Below the pieces are notes generated by a model. The model had not been told where the DNA came from. It did not search any database and saw only the letters and a program-made list of their open reading frames with translations. Made by a program: the position numbers and the translations under genes. This document shows, one piece after another, positions 55,520 to 64,000 of a stretch of DNA of 64,000 nt (position 1 is the first letter of the stretch; each line of letters opens with the position of its first letter). Origin of the DNA: Paenibacillus sp. JJ-223 (GTDB lineage: Bacteria > Bacillota > Bacilli > Paenibacillales > Paenibacillaceae); the NCBI RefSeq assembly GCF_927798175.1, contig NZ_CAKMMP010000004.1:186001-250000 (forward strand), read 5' to 3'.

Positions 55520-56761
55520 TTAACCTTTTTCCGAGCTCAATTTCTTCGCCAATTCGCTCATATCGCGGCCCTGTAACGCTCCTGCCACCAGTTCAGGAAG
55601 CATGCCGGGCGTACAAGCAAAACACGGTGTGCCGTCACGGGAGAGCTGCTTCGCCAACCGTTCGTCATAGAATGGCCGTCCGCGATCCGACAGTGCCAGC
55701 AGGCACAACGTCCGCACGCCGGATTCCCGCATTTCACGCATGCGGCGCACCAAAGCGGATTGGTTGCCGCCCTCATACAAGTCGGTGACCAGAATGAACA
55801 GCGTTTTTTTCGGGTCCTCAATAAAGGGCTCGCAATACGCGACCGATTTGTTAATATCGGTTCCTCCGCCGAGCTGAATACCGAACAACATATCTACAGG
55901 ATCATTGGCGCACTGTTCCGTCAGATCGACCACTTCCGTATCAAATACAACGACCCGGGTATCCAGCGCGGGCATGCTTGCAAAAACCGCTCCCGTCACC
56001 GAGGCCCAGATGACCGATTCGGCCATCGAACCGCTCTGGTCAATGTCGAGGATGACGGTCCATTCCTTATTTCGTCGTGCCCGGTCGAAATAATAAAATT
56101 TTTCGGGAACGAGAATGCTGCGTTCACGGTCATAATGCTTCAGGTTGCGCTGGATCGTCCGTTTCCAGTCCAGTCCGCTGAGCGAAGGGAGAGGGGTATG
56201 CTGGCGCTTGTTCAGTGCGCCTGTCACAGCCCGCCGCATGTCTTCCTTCATGCGTGCCATCAGGTCTTCGACTACGGCCTGTACGAGCAGGCGTGCCGTT
56301 TCCTTCGTCTTTTCCGGTATTTTTCCCTTAAGCGCCATCAATGTGCCCACCATCTGAATGTCCGGTTTGACCGTTGCAAGCAGTTCGGGCTCAAACAACA
56401 GCTGCTTCCAGCCGCGGCGCTCAATCGCGTCATTCTGGATGATCGAGACAACGTCTTCCGAGAAGAGGCTGCGCACGTCGCCTAGCCAACGGGACAGATT
56501 AACCGCCCCCCTGCCGCCGCCTGCCCCGCGGCCCGAAGCTCCGCTTCCCCCGGCACCTCGGCCTGAGCTGTTGCCAGGTGAACTGCCGTCGGTATCATCG
56601 TAAATGGCGGCCAGGGCGGCATCCATGATCGCTTCTTCTTCGGTCAGCTGCAACGCTTCTTCCCCGGTCAACCCCTCCAGCTTTTCCTGAGCCGCCTCGC
56701 CCAGAATCAACCGCCAGCGGGAAACGGAGTGTTCTTGTCTTTTTTCCGCCTGATCCGTCAT
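55520..56761 (-). CDS. VWA-domain protein of MoxR-VWA operon
   Basis: The metal-ion-dependent adhesion partner typically paired with a MoxR ATPase. 413 residues: helical N-terminus, Gly/Ser-rich linker (about 59-87), helical segment, and C-terminal VWA domain with intact MIDAS DQSGSM (241-246), the downstream threonine in GGGTDINKS and aspartate in VTDLYEGG. The ATG at 56761 is one base past the previous stop. Last gene of the operon. MoxR-VWA pairs act as metal-chelatase-like or chaperone complexes. Confidence 0.9.
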   Translation of the reverse strand: MTDQAEKRQEHSVSRWRLILGEAAQEKLEGLTGEEALQLTEEEAIMDAALAAIYDDTDGSSPGNSSGRGAGGSGASGRGAGGGRGAVNLSRWLGDVRSLFSEDVVSIIQNDAIERRGWKQLLFEPELLATVKPDIQMVGTLMALKGKIPEKTKETARLLVQAVVEDLMARMKEDMRRAVTGALNKRQHTPLPSLSGLDWKRTIQRNLKHYDRERSILVPEKFYYFDRARRNKEWTVILDIDQSGSMAESVIWASVTGAVFASMPALDTRVVVFDTEVVDLTEQCANDPVDMLFGIQLGGGTDINKSVAYCEPFIEDPKKTLFILVTDLYEGGNQSALVRRMREMRESGVRTLCLLALSDRGRPFYDERLAKQLSRDGTPCFACTPGMLPELVAGALQGRDMSELAKKLSSEKG

Positions 56762-56762
56762 G

Positions 56763-59168
56763 TCAAAAGTCCCCAAAATCAAATTCGTTTAATTCGTCCA
56801 GCATCTTGTCCTCTTCCTCCTTCATATCCCCGGTTAAAACCTCTGCCGCTTGTTCCGCGTTCACGCCCCACAACTCGCCCAGTGTTTCGGCAATCATCGT
56901 TTTTTCGTGCGGCGAAAAGGAACTGAATGCCCGGCGCAAAAAGACTAGCGCCCGTTTGAACTCATCGTTGTTTAACGAGTTGATGTAATCGTTCAGCTGC
57001 TCCCATAGGCTCATGCGTGACAGCAGCGCATATCGGTTCCGCATGGACAAGCCCTCGAACCAGCCTGCGCCAAGATCGGACGGAATGCCCGGAGAAAGCC
57101 GCCGCGAAACTTCGGCCGCACACTGCTCCGCATCCATCTCGCCTCTTTCGAGCAGCAGGGCGCAGGCGAAGCCCGATAACTTGGGATTGCGGTCATCCCG
57201 TTCGGAGAGCTCGTTCAATTCGGCCGACCACATAGGCACGTCAACGACTTCGTCGTGTTCTTGGGCAATCCGGTTCAAATCACTCATAGCGGCGACCATG
57301 GCGTATGCTGCTTCGTCGTTGCAGTTTGCCGCATCCGACAAATACAGGCAGCCGCGGTAGAACAACTGTTCAAGCAGCGGCACAAGCGGTGCCGTTTCCG
57401 TACGCCGGATATCGCCATACGCGATGATACGCGACAGCTCTGCCGCAGCGGACGCGATCTGAGCCACGTCACGGCTGTCCGCAGCCAACGCCTGCAGGAC
57501 GCGGCGTCCGTCTTCCATTTGCGCGGTCATGCCGCAGCGGACAGATACGCCAATCAGCCGGGATGCTTCGGCAATAGACGTACAGGCCTCCAGCTTTTCG
57601 CGCAGCCGATGCGCACATGCAATCTCGACGGTTTCGCCGAGCAGCGTGGATTCCACGACCCTGATTTCGGCCTCAGGCGTCCATTGGATGACCCAGTCCT
57701 CGGCCCATACCGCGCGATCGCCACCATTGGTATTGTTTCTTGCGAATGGAATCTCCAACAGTTCCAAGCGGTGGAACAGAACGGAGCGATTCAGATCAAG
57801 AAACGCCGATTCGTGCGAGGAAACCCGGCGATTCTCGCGAAGGTCAAGCGATAAGTCCGCGGCCACCGCGCTCTTGTATTTGGTGAGCTTAAGCCGCTTG
57901 AGCTCACGGTTCAAGTCATCCTGAAGCGGCGTTTGGCTAACGCCTTCGGCCAAGCTGCCGATATCCGTGCCGATGTCGAGGCGGGCCAGCGCCTCGGCTA
58001 CCACCGACAGCTCGCCTCGACCGAGAAGCGTCTGTGCCGCATCGCGCAGCTCAAGGAGCGTGGGCATGCTGCCGCCGTGAAGCGAAGCCAGTCCTTCGGC
58101 CAACCGCACAGCCTCAATCACTTCGGCGGTGGACCTGTGCGTGCCTGATGACCGAAGCAAACGGGCAGCCGTCGACAGGTACAACCTCGGCAACTCTTCC
58201 GGCGATCCCGCCTCCATGGCCTCCCACATCATTTGAAAATAATGCGGAGCATGATTTCCCGCGCCATACCCCGACAGACTGGAAAGCCGATAATATGAAT
58301 AAGGCATCAGGGTTAGTTTGGAGCTGCGCGAAGGCATTGCCGCCAGCTCTTCATCACTCATCGCGCCTCCGGCAGGATGCTCCAAAACCGATGCATGGTA
58401 CGCTCCGCAGACCACTACGATCTTCTCGGGATCATGTCCTGCTTCGATCGTTTTTAGAATTTGCCTCCGCATGTATGCTTCGCGCACATGATTATACGCG
58501 TGCTCTTCCGCCTGCTCGGCCCGCTCCCGCTCTTCGCCAAGACTGCGCATTTCAGCCGAAAAAGCGAGGATCGAATCCCGATATGCTTCCGGGTTGGCAT
58601 TATGTTCGTAATGGCGTTCCCAGTACGTTTCGTAATCATGCTCGCCTGCTAAATCGGCAATCCGGTCGTATATGGATCCAGCCTGTTTGTCATTCCGAGT
58701 ACCGCCGTCTATTATTTCTCCCTCGCCGTTATCGGTCGCTTCGTTTGCCTTCGTTTCGTTTGCTGCCGTTTCATCCTGCTCTGTCGTACCATTCCTGCCA
58801 CGGGACAAGAGCGATTTCTGTTTCAGCTCTTCCAGCGCCAGTGCTGCGCCGGATGGCAGGTCGATCAACTCACAATGCACCTCATTTTTGGCAGCCCAAC
58901 GCATCGCCTGCAGTTCCGGAGAGTATACGGCGAATGGCCATAACGCTGTTCGAACGGGCATTTCATCCGTAAACGCCAGCAGGGCTACCGGAGGCACGGT
59001 CGATGGATGCACCAGGTCGGCGATCCTGTCCGTCGCATCCGAAGGACCTTCAATCAATACCGCCGTCGGACGGACCCGATCCAGATATTCCAGCAGATGG
59101 CGAGCACCTCCGGGGGACAGGTGCCGGACGCCGAAGACGGAGACGCGTGCGTCTTCCATCGTCTTCAC
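56763..59168 (-). CDS. DUF5682-like protein with TraB/ChaN-like N-terminal motifs
   Basis: 801 residues, no membrane span. The N-terminus VSVFGVRHLSPGGARHL then PTAVLIEGPSDA and, near residue 255, KIVVVCGAYHASVL have the spaced GxxH / E / GxxH pattern of the TraB-ChaN-EreA fold, so it may be a metal-dependent hydrolase (inference). The C-terminal ~450 residues are helical. GTG start at 59168 with GGGAG 8 bases upstream, overlapping the MoxR stop by four bases (GTGA); an ATG three codons later is the alternative. I recall this family as DUF5682. Confidence 0.8.
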   Translation of the reverse strand: MKTMEDARVSVFGVRHLSPGGARHLLEYLDRVRPTAVLIEGPSDATDRIADLVHPSTVPPVALLAFTDEMPVRTALWPFAVYSPELQAMRWAAKNEVHCELIDLPSGAALALEELKQKSLLSRGRNGTTEQDETAANETKANEATDNGEGEIIDGGTRNDKQAGSIYDRIADLAGEHDYETYWERHYEHNANPEAYRDSILAFSAEMRSLGEERERAEQAEEHAYNHVREAYMRRQILKTIEAGHDPEKIVVVCGAYHASVLEHPAGGAMSDEELAAMPSRSSKLTLMPYSYYRLSSLSGYGAGNHAPHYFQMMWEAMEAGSPEELPRLYLSTAARLLRSSGTHRSTAEVIEAVRLAEGLASLHGGSMPTLLELRDAAQTLLGRGELSVVAEALARLDIGTDIGSLAEGVSQTPLQDDLNRELKRLKLTKYKSAVAADLSLDLRENRRVSSHESAFLDLNRSVLFHRLELLEIPFARNNTNGGDRAVWAEDWVIQWTPEAEIRVVESTLLGETVEIACAHRLREKLEACTSIAEASRLIGVSVRCGMTAQMEDGRRVLQALAADSRDVAQIASAAAELSRIIAYGDIRRTETAPLVPLLEQLFYRGCLYLSDAANCNDEAAYAMVAAMSDLNRIAQEHDEVVDVPMWSAELNELSERDDRNPKLSGFACALLLERGEMDAEQCAAEVSRRLSPGIPSDLGAGWFEGLSMRNRYALLSRMSLWEQLNDYINSLNNDEFKRALVFLRRAFSSFSPHEKTMIAETLGELWGVNAEQAAEVLTGDMKEEEDKMLDELNEFDFGDF

Positions 59169-60268
59169 TCGTTCAACTCCCTGCACGCCTGGTACAGTCC
59201 GCGCCACTCCGATCCCCGCTTCTTCATGACGTTGTCGAGGTATTCCTTCCACACCAGCTTGTCCTTGTCATCGTCTTTGACGATGGCCCCCTGCAAACCC
59301 GCAGCCAGATCTTCGTCCGACAGCTCGCCATTGCCGAAACTGGCGGACAGCGCCATGCTGTTGGTAAGCAGCGAGATCGCTTCGGCAGTGGAAATAACGC
59401 CGCCCGGAGACTTTAATTTCTCCTTCCGGTCGAGCGTCATGCCGCTGCGAAGCTCGCGGAATATGGTTACGACTTTCAACAAGGCTTCGTCCGCCGGCGG
59501 AGCTGCGTGCAGTTGGTACGAAGCAGCGATTTCGCTTACCCGTTTTTTGACGATGGAAAGCTCGGTTTCAAGATCGGAAGGCGCAGGCAGCACGATGATG
59601 TTGAATCGGCGCTTGAGGGCCGCGGACATTTCGTTGACGCCGCGGTCGCGCGTATTCGCCGTTGCGATAATCGAAAACCCTTTACGCGCACTCGTCTCGC
59701 TGCCAAGCTCCGGCACCGAGACGGTCTTTTCGGACAGAATGGAGATCAAAGCGTCCTGCACTTCGGAAGCGCAGCGCGAGATTTCCTCGAAGCGGGCAAT
59801 GCTGCCGTCTTCCATGGCCCGCATGATTGGGCTGCGTACCAGCGCCTCCGGTGTCGGCCCGTTGGCGAGCAGCATCGCGTAGTTCCACGAATAGCGCACT
59901 TGTTCCTCCGTCGTGCCCGCCGTCCCTTGAACGACGAGTCCCGAATTGCCGCAAACCGCGGCAGACAGGTTCTCCGATAGCCATGACTTGGCTGTTCCCG
60001 GCTCGCCGATCAACAGCAGCGCACGGTCGGTAACCAGCGTTGCGATAGCCATTTCGACCAGTCTTCTGTTCCCTATGTACTTGGGCGTAATATCCACTTT
60101 GCCGGCTTTGCCACCGGTAATGTAGGTCAGTACGGCACGCGGGGACATCTGCCACCCTGGCGGAACCGCTCCCTTGTCTTCCTTTTTAAGCGCCTCAATC
60201 TCTTCGCGATACAGCAGTTCAGCCGGAAGGCGCATGACATCCTGTGCTTGTTTTTTCGTTGCGGCCAT
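59165..60268 (-). CDS. MoxR-family AAA+ ATPase
   Basis: 367 residues: Walker A GEPGTAKS (88-95), Walker B-like RFEEI (159-163), sensor-1 ATANTRDRG (N205), arginine-finger candidates R220/R221, and the helical lid. The Walker B has the EE form seen in MoxR-like proteins. GAGAGGGG precedes the ATG. It sits in the middle of the operon and, with the VWA protein, likely forms the energy-using core. Confidence 0.93.
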   Translation of the reverse strand: MAATKKQAQDVMRLPAELLYREEIEALKKEDKGAVPPGWQMSPRAVLTYITGGKAGKVDITPKYIGNRRLVEMAIATLVTDRALLLIGEPGTAKSWLSENLSAAVCGNSGLVVQGTAGTTEEQVRYSWNYAMLLANGPTPEALVRSPIMRAMEDGSIARFEEISRCASEVQDALISILSEKTVSVPELGSETSARKGFSIIATANTRDRGVNEMSAALKRRFNIIVLPAPSDLETELSIVKKRVSEIAASYQLHAAPPADEALLKVVTIFRELRSGMTLDRKEKLKSPGGVISTAEAISLLTNSMALSASFGNGELSDEDLAAGLQGAIVKDDDKDKLVWKEYLDNVMKKRGSEWRGLYQACRELNE

Positions 60269-60338
60269 TTCGATATTCCCCTCTCCATGATGGACCTATT
60301 TCTTTCACCAATCTCGTTCCAAAATCCAAATCATCCTT

Positions 60339-60357
60339 CGCCCGGTGCTGCCGGGCG
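60339..60357. promoter_or_regulatory. Stem-loop in the HEAT-MoxR gap
   Basis: Perfect CGCCCGG / CCGGGCG, 5-base loop, in the 131-base gap. No T-run, so more likely an RNA processing or stability element than a terminator. Confidence 0.5.
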
Positions 60358-60399
60358 GCCTGAAATCGAAAGGATATTCTCTGTTTGTGGAAAACCGGT

Positions 60400-62235
60400 T
60401 TACACCGATGCTGCCCGGCGCCGAAGCGTATGAACGATCTCTTCGAGCCGCTCCTTAAGGCCTTCATAGCGTACTTCCGGGAGTAACGCCTCTACCCTGT
60501 CCGCCACTTCTGCGGCCAGATGATCGGGGACGCGAAGCAAACGTTCGCTCTCTTCGGAGTACATGCTATATGTGCGTTTCCAATCTTTTCGCTCCATCCA
60601 TTGCACCAAAAGTTCGGCTTTTATATCCTCAGCAGCACCGCCGGCATCCAGGGCGGCGAAAATGTAATGCGAGTCATGATTGTTGGCTTTTTCTATGGCT
60701 TTTTCGATATAAGGAAGCAACCTGTCATTTCCGGGGGCTGCCAGCGCGGACACCAGTTGCAGCTCATCGCGATCCATCAGCCAGTCGAGCCAGCGGGAAT
60801 CCCATTCCGTTTCGATCCGTTCCTGGGGCAGCCGGCTTCTGACATACCCATGATAAACGTACAATTCATCGCGAAGTGCATCCAGCAGCGCCTTCTGCGC
60901 CAGTTGCGACTTTCTGGAGACCACGGTTTTGAGGCGTCCCCACCCGGAAGCAACATACCTGTCGTAAAGCTCGGCTGGCGCAAGCTGGCGTCTGGCAGCA
61001 CGGAATGCATATGGCAGATACCCCGGGTCTTGATCTTCCAATTGTTGGAGCACGGCAAGTGCCTCTGGCGAATCCGTTTGCGCCAAATAACCCGCAACCT
61101 GTCTCATTAATTGCACACGATCGCCATAGTCGAGCCTGCCCAAGGAAGGGAAAGCGGATTCGTTTCCTGCCACGTCCAGATACAGGCGCTCCAGCTCGGG
61201 ATGACGCACGTCTCTGAGCGCAATGGCCAACGGCTCAAGTTCTTTCCATAGCTTTCCCTTGCTTTTTTTGTCATCTTCGCCTACATGCTCCTTGCGAAGC
61301 CGTTCCTCGAAAAGAGGCAGCAGCATGTCGACCATTTCCTCGGCAGGTGCATAACTGATCGCTTCGGCCACGAGCAATGCGTCTTTTCCCTGGATTGCTT
61401 GATATAACCGTTCACGCGCTCCTTCCGAATTACGGACCGCCAATGCACCATAGGCCCCTTCGCGTACCGGTTTCTTTTTGTCCTGCGACCACTCAAGCAA
61501 TCGGTCTTCGAACTTTGGATGAGGCCCGAGGCAGGCAATCGCCGCGGAGCGGATTTTGTCTCCCCCTTCTTCCGCGGCCTTGACCAAACGTTCCAGCGAC
61601 CGTTCATCCTCCGGATCGACACCGAGCGACCTTACCACCTGCAGGCGCCGTTCCTCTTGACGTCCTCCATTGATGTCCATTCCCTCAAGCAAGTAAGGTA
61701 CAATCGCCGGTCCATATGCCGGTAGGATGTTCCGCGCCGCAAAATCCGCAATTTCCGAATATGAATCGCCCAAGGCCCTCACCGCAAACGGGAATAACCT
61801 TAAGTCACGGAACAGTCCCTGTTCAAAGGCAGAAGTCACAATCTCGTACCGTCCGCCTCCCGAATCCGACAATGCATTCTGCACCTCGGCCAGCTGTCGG
61901 TACGAGTGGCTGGTCGTTAACCCTGACAATTCGACCTCCTTCCTATGCTCCGCGCATACGTCTCCTTCTGCAGCCACGATCCCCTGTGTCGACAACACCG
62001 AATTCAGCAGCAGCGCCACATCCTGCAGCCGGGCCGCTCTTGCTTCCGCCTCTAAAGGACCTGTCAGTGCGGCGACTCCCTCGGCAAGTTTGCCGAATAC
62101 CGGGGCCCGCTCCCCAAGCTGGGCCAACTTCGGCTCCAGGCGTTTCAGGCGGAAATCGTCTCCCGCCAAGTCGCTGCCTGCAATATATAAACGGCGAAGT
62201 TCGCCCTGTAGTTCTTGCAATAAAGTGGTGCTCAT
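60400..62235 (-). CDS. HEAT-repeat-like protein of MoxR-VWA operon
   Basis: 611 residues, almost wholly helical with repeated two-helix units, for example RSAAIACLGPHPKFEDRLLE and VREGAYGALAVRNSEGARER. No catalytic motif is evident. It is likely the scaffold that bridges SWIM, MoxR and DUF5682 components. GGGAGGAG precedes the ATG. It may correspond to the DUF5691-type protein that I recall beside such operons; not certain. Confidence 0.75.
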   Translation of the reverse strand: MSTTLLQELQGELRRLYIAGSDLAGDDFRLKRLEPKLAQLGERAPVFGKLAEGVAALTGPLEAEARAARLQDVALLLNSVLSTQGIVAAEGDVCAEHRKEVELSGLTTSHSYRQLAEVQNALSDSGGGRYEIVTSAFEQGLFRDLRLFPFAVRALGDSYSEIADFAARNILPAYGPAIVPYLLEGMDINGGRQEERRLQVVRSLGVDPEDERSLERLVKAAEEGGDKIRSAAIACLGPHPKFEDRLLEWSQDKKKPVREGAYGALAVRNSEGARERLYQAIQGKDALLVAEAISYAPAEEMVDMLLPLFEERLRKEHVGEDDKKSKGKLWKELEPLAIALRDVRHPELERLYLDVAGNESAFPSLGRLDYGDRVQLMRQVAGYLAQTDSPEALAVLQQLEDQDPGYLPYAFRAARRQLAPAELYDRYVASGWGRLKTVVSRKSQLAQKALLDALRDELYVYHGYVRSRLPQERIETEWDSRWLDWLMDRDELQLVSALAAPGNDRLLPYIEKAIEKANNHDSHYIFAALDAGGAAEDIKAELLVQWMERKDWKRTYSMYSEESERLLRVPDHLAAEVADRVEALLPEVRYEGLKERLEEIVHTLRRRAASV

Positions 62236-62285
62236 TCGCTTCTCCTCCCGATTCCCCGTTTTGATTCCAGCTTCGATAACAGCGA

Positions 62286-63722
62286 TCAGTACAGCAGCCG
62301 GGCAATCCGGTCTCCCTGAATCACCGTTAACGGCTGTGCAGCCAGCCGCCCTGTATCCATCTGATGCTCGAACATCGCCAATACGCAGCAGTCGCTGAGC
62401 AGCGAAGCATCGACGAGCGACAACAGCGGCGTCGATTGCCCGGGCAGGCGGTAAATATCGCTGAGCTCCAATGTATTTCCTGCCTCATCGACCAGGGCGA
62501 AACCTCCCATTTCCGTGCGTGCGATGCGGGAGGCCTTCAGTAACGCGACCGGGGCCCGATCGCCCAGCGGATCTTTCAGTTGGTTTTTAACCGCCTTGAC
62601 CGCCTCCGGTATCGATGACCAAGCCGATTCGCAGGCAGCCTCAAGATCGATGGCTTTCGTCTCGCGCGGGATCATGCCTTCAAAACGCACCCTGGCGTTC
62701 ATGCCGCCCGGATAAAGGTACAATTCGGAAATCTGCGCCACATTGAAGAAACTGTCTTCTTCCTTCATGAATTTCAAAGCCTTAAACGGTCGATAATGTA
62801 CGGTTCGATGAATGCGTTTGCTGCCAAGCTCCAGCCAATAACCGGTGTCTATGTATTCTCGGCGTGCGTCATCCTTGTGGCAATAGAAAGCAAGTTGAAG
62901 CAGCTCCACATTCTCGCTTACCCGTCCGGCTTCCTTAAGTTCGGACAGCTGCCAAGCATGACCAAGCCATTCTTCAATCGTTGATTCGCTATCCGGTTTG
63001 AGTTCCGGATCTTCCTGTTTGGCTTGTAAATATGTCCTGCCTCTTTTAATAAAAGCATGCAGCAAAGTCAGCTGCTCCATCGCATATGTATAGCCGCTCT
63101 CTCGGTCTTCCTCTTCCAACAGCAGTGCAAGCCGCCGTAATTCGTTCTCCGCTCCGGTAAGGTAACTGCTTCCGAGCCGCTTGGCATGCTCGTTCAGGCT
63201 TTTCACCGTTCGTGCATCCGCCGTGCCCAACCCACCGCGAACCAGTGAAAGCACAAGCTTCTCCAATTCGTCCAGCGCTTCAAGCTGCTTGGCGATTTTC
63301 TTCTTGAGCGCGCTTTTATTGACCTTTTTCGGCTTGTCAGGCAGCTCACCGCTTTCGCGCTTGGCTTTGTTCTCTTCGCGTTTCTCTGCCTTCTCCCGCT
63401 TGGACGCAATATCTTCAGGCACAGAAGCGTTCTCAAACGGCAATCCTTCCGCATAGGCATACATCAGTCCAAGCGCATGTTTGCATGGAAACTGCCGGCT
63501 TGGGCAGCTGCATCGCGAGACCGGATTGTCCGGCATGACAAAATCGACGGAACAAACATAATTGGATTTCCCGCTGCCGGCACATTCACCAAACAACAGG
63601 TTCCCTTCCTCCGATATGTTAAGTTTGACGAATTTGTTTTTCTGGACCAGTCCCCGTCCGTTCTTGGCCGCAGCCGCGTTCGGGGCCAGTGAATCAATAT
63701 AGGTTGAAGCCAGTTGAAGCAT
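62286..63722 (-). CDS. SWIM zinc-finger protein
   Basis: 478 residues. SWIM motif C71-x-C73-x6-C80-x-H82 (CSCPSRQFPCKH) binds zinc and may bind nucleic acid or protein. It is followed by a Lys/Glu-rich coiled linker (about 108-150) and a long domain of unknown fold. GAGGAGG precedes the ATG. First gene of the five-gene operon, 50 bases before the HEAT gene. Confidence 0.88.
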   Translation of the reverse strand: MLQLASTYIDSLAPNAAAAKNGRGLVQKNKFVKLNISEEGNLLFGECAGSGKSNYVCSVDFVMPDNPVSRCSCPSRQFPCKHALGLMYAYAEGLPFENASVPEDIASKREKAEKREENKAKRESGELPDKPKKVNKSALKKKIAKQLEALDELEKLVLSLVRGGLGTADARTVKSLNEHAKRLGSSYLTGAENELRRLALLLEEEDRESGYTYAMEQLTLLHAFIKRGRTYLQAKQEDPELKPDSESTIEEWLGHAWQLSELKEAGRVSENVELLQLAFYCHKDDARREYIDTGYWLELGSKRIHRTVHYRPFKALKFMKEEDSFFNVAQISELYLYPGGMNARVRFEGMIPRETKAIDLEAACESAWSSIPEAVKAVKNQLKDPLGDRAPVALLKASRIARTEMGGFALVDEAGNTLELSDIYRLPGQSTPLLSLVDASLLSDCCVLAMFEHQMDTGRLAAQPLTVIQGDRIARLLY

Positions 63723-63950
63723 TTCGCGCGCCTCCTCGCTGGAAAATTGAACTTGTGAAAATTATACTGTAATCTAACGCAAATCTCACTCGTGCGCATG
63801 GCATGGGCCGTTTGGCATTTATGATGCGGATTTGCGAAACAGGAACACCAGTTCCCTTTTTATTTGAATATATCATGGTCTTCCGTTATTTTCAAATCCG
63901 CCCATCCAAAACCTTGCATGCCGAGATCACACTTGATCCCTTTCCAATAC

Positions 63951-64000
63951 AAAAAAAGCCCCCATATCGCAATTAGAGAAAAACTAATGCGCTACGGAGA
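63951..64000 (-). terminator. Terminator of a gene to the right of the window
   Basis: Minus-strand imperfect stem (CGCATTAG / CTAATTGCG and flanking pairs) followed by GGGGGC and T7. It belongs to a minus-strand gene beyond 64000. Between it and 63722 there is no gene. Confidence 0.7.

Noticed and set aside
63694..63876. 60-codon minus-strand frame at the right end
   Set aside because: Overlaps the SWIM gene start and promoter region; no ribosome site or recognisable content.

Overview
The window looks like a chromosomal segment of a spore-forming Paenibacillus-type Bacillales. The evidence is the gene set: HemQ, YuiB and YumC-like proteins, the checkpoint protein Sda, an ATP-grasp spore-coat-type protein, YesM/YesN two-component pairs, many large glycoside hydrolases, strong AAGGAGG-type ribosome sites and frequent TTG/GTG starts. 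No tRNA, rRNA, insertion sequence, prophage or CRISPR array was seen.

Layout. 1-4.1 kb: sdhCAB (succinate dehydrogenase, minus strand) with a repeat element lodged between sdhA and sdhB, and a divergent LysR regulator. 5-7 kb: Ktr-type potassium uptake pair. 7.5-13.2 kb: CPBP membrane protease, uvrC, trxA, a 51-residue membrane protein and dnaI. 13.6-14.8 kb: TetR regulator plus DoxX-like protein with two palindromic operators. 14.9-35.3 kb: a minus-strand glycan-utilisation locus. In transcription order it holds a YesM-type kinase, a YesN-type regulator, a CUT1 binding lipoprotein and two permeases, GH3, GH38, GH125, an unclassified (beta/alpha)8 hydrolase and a second GH38. This set fits uptake and trimming of mannose-rich oligosaccharides (high-mannose N-glycan or alpha-mannan). 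36.2-37.8 kb: dnaB. dnaB and dnaI are neighbours in Bacillus subtilis, so the 13-36 kb block appears to have been inserted between them.

37.8-48.7 kb is core-like: yuiB, hemQ, an NDH-2-like dehydrogenase coupled to a small unknown gene, yumC, a zinc-ribbon protein, sda with a DnaA-box cluster, YheC/D, a small membrane protein with ppx, ppk convergent to ppx, and a small unknown gene. 48.7-55.4 kb: a candidate structured RNA, a secreted GH53 galactanase, an NAD(P)H-binding protein and a 1300-residue secreted multidomain starch hydrolase (GH119/GH57-like, FnIII and CBM25 domains) preceded by two LacI-type palindromes.

55.5-63.7 kb: a five-gene operon of SWIM zinc-finger, HEAT-like, MoxR AAA+ ATPase, DUF5682-like and VWA proteins. 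Its role is unknown to me and it is the strongest candidate for an uncharacterised system. Three copies of a hairpin-bearing intergenic repeat (about 0.95, 22.35 and 35.45 kb) link the sdh operon and the glycan locus.
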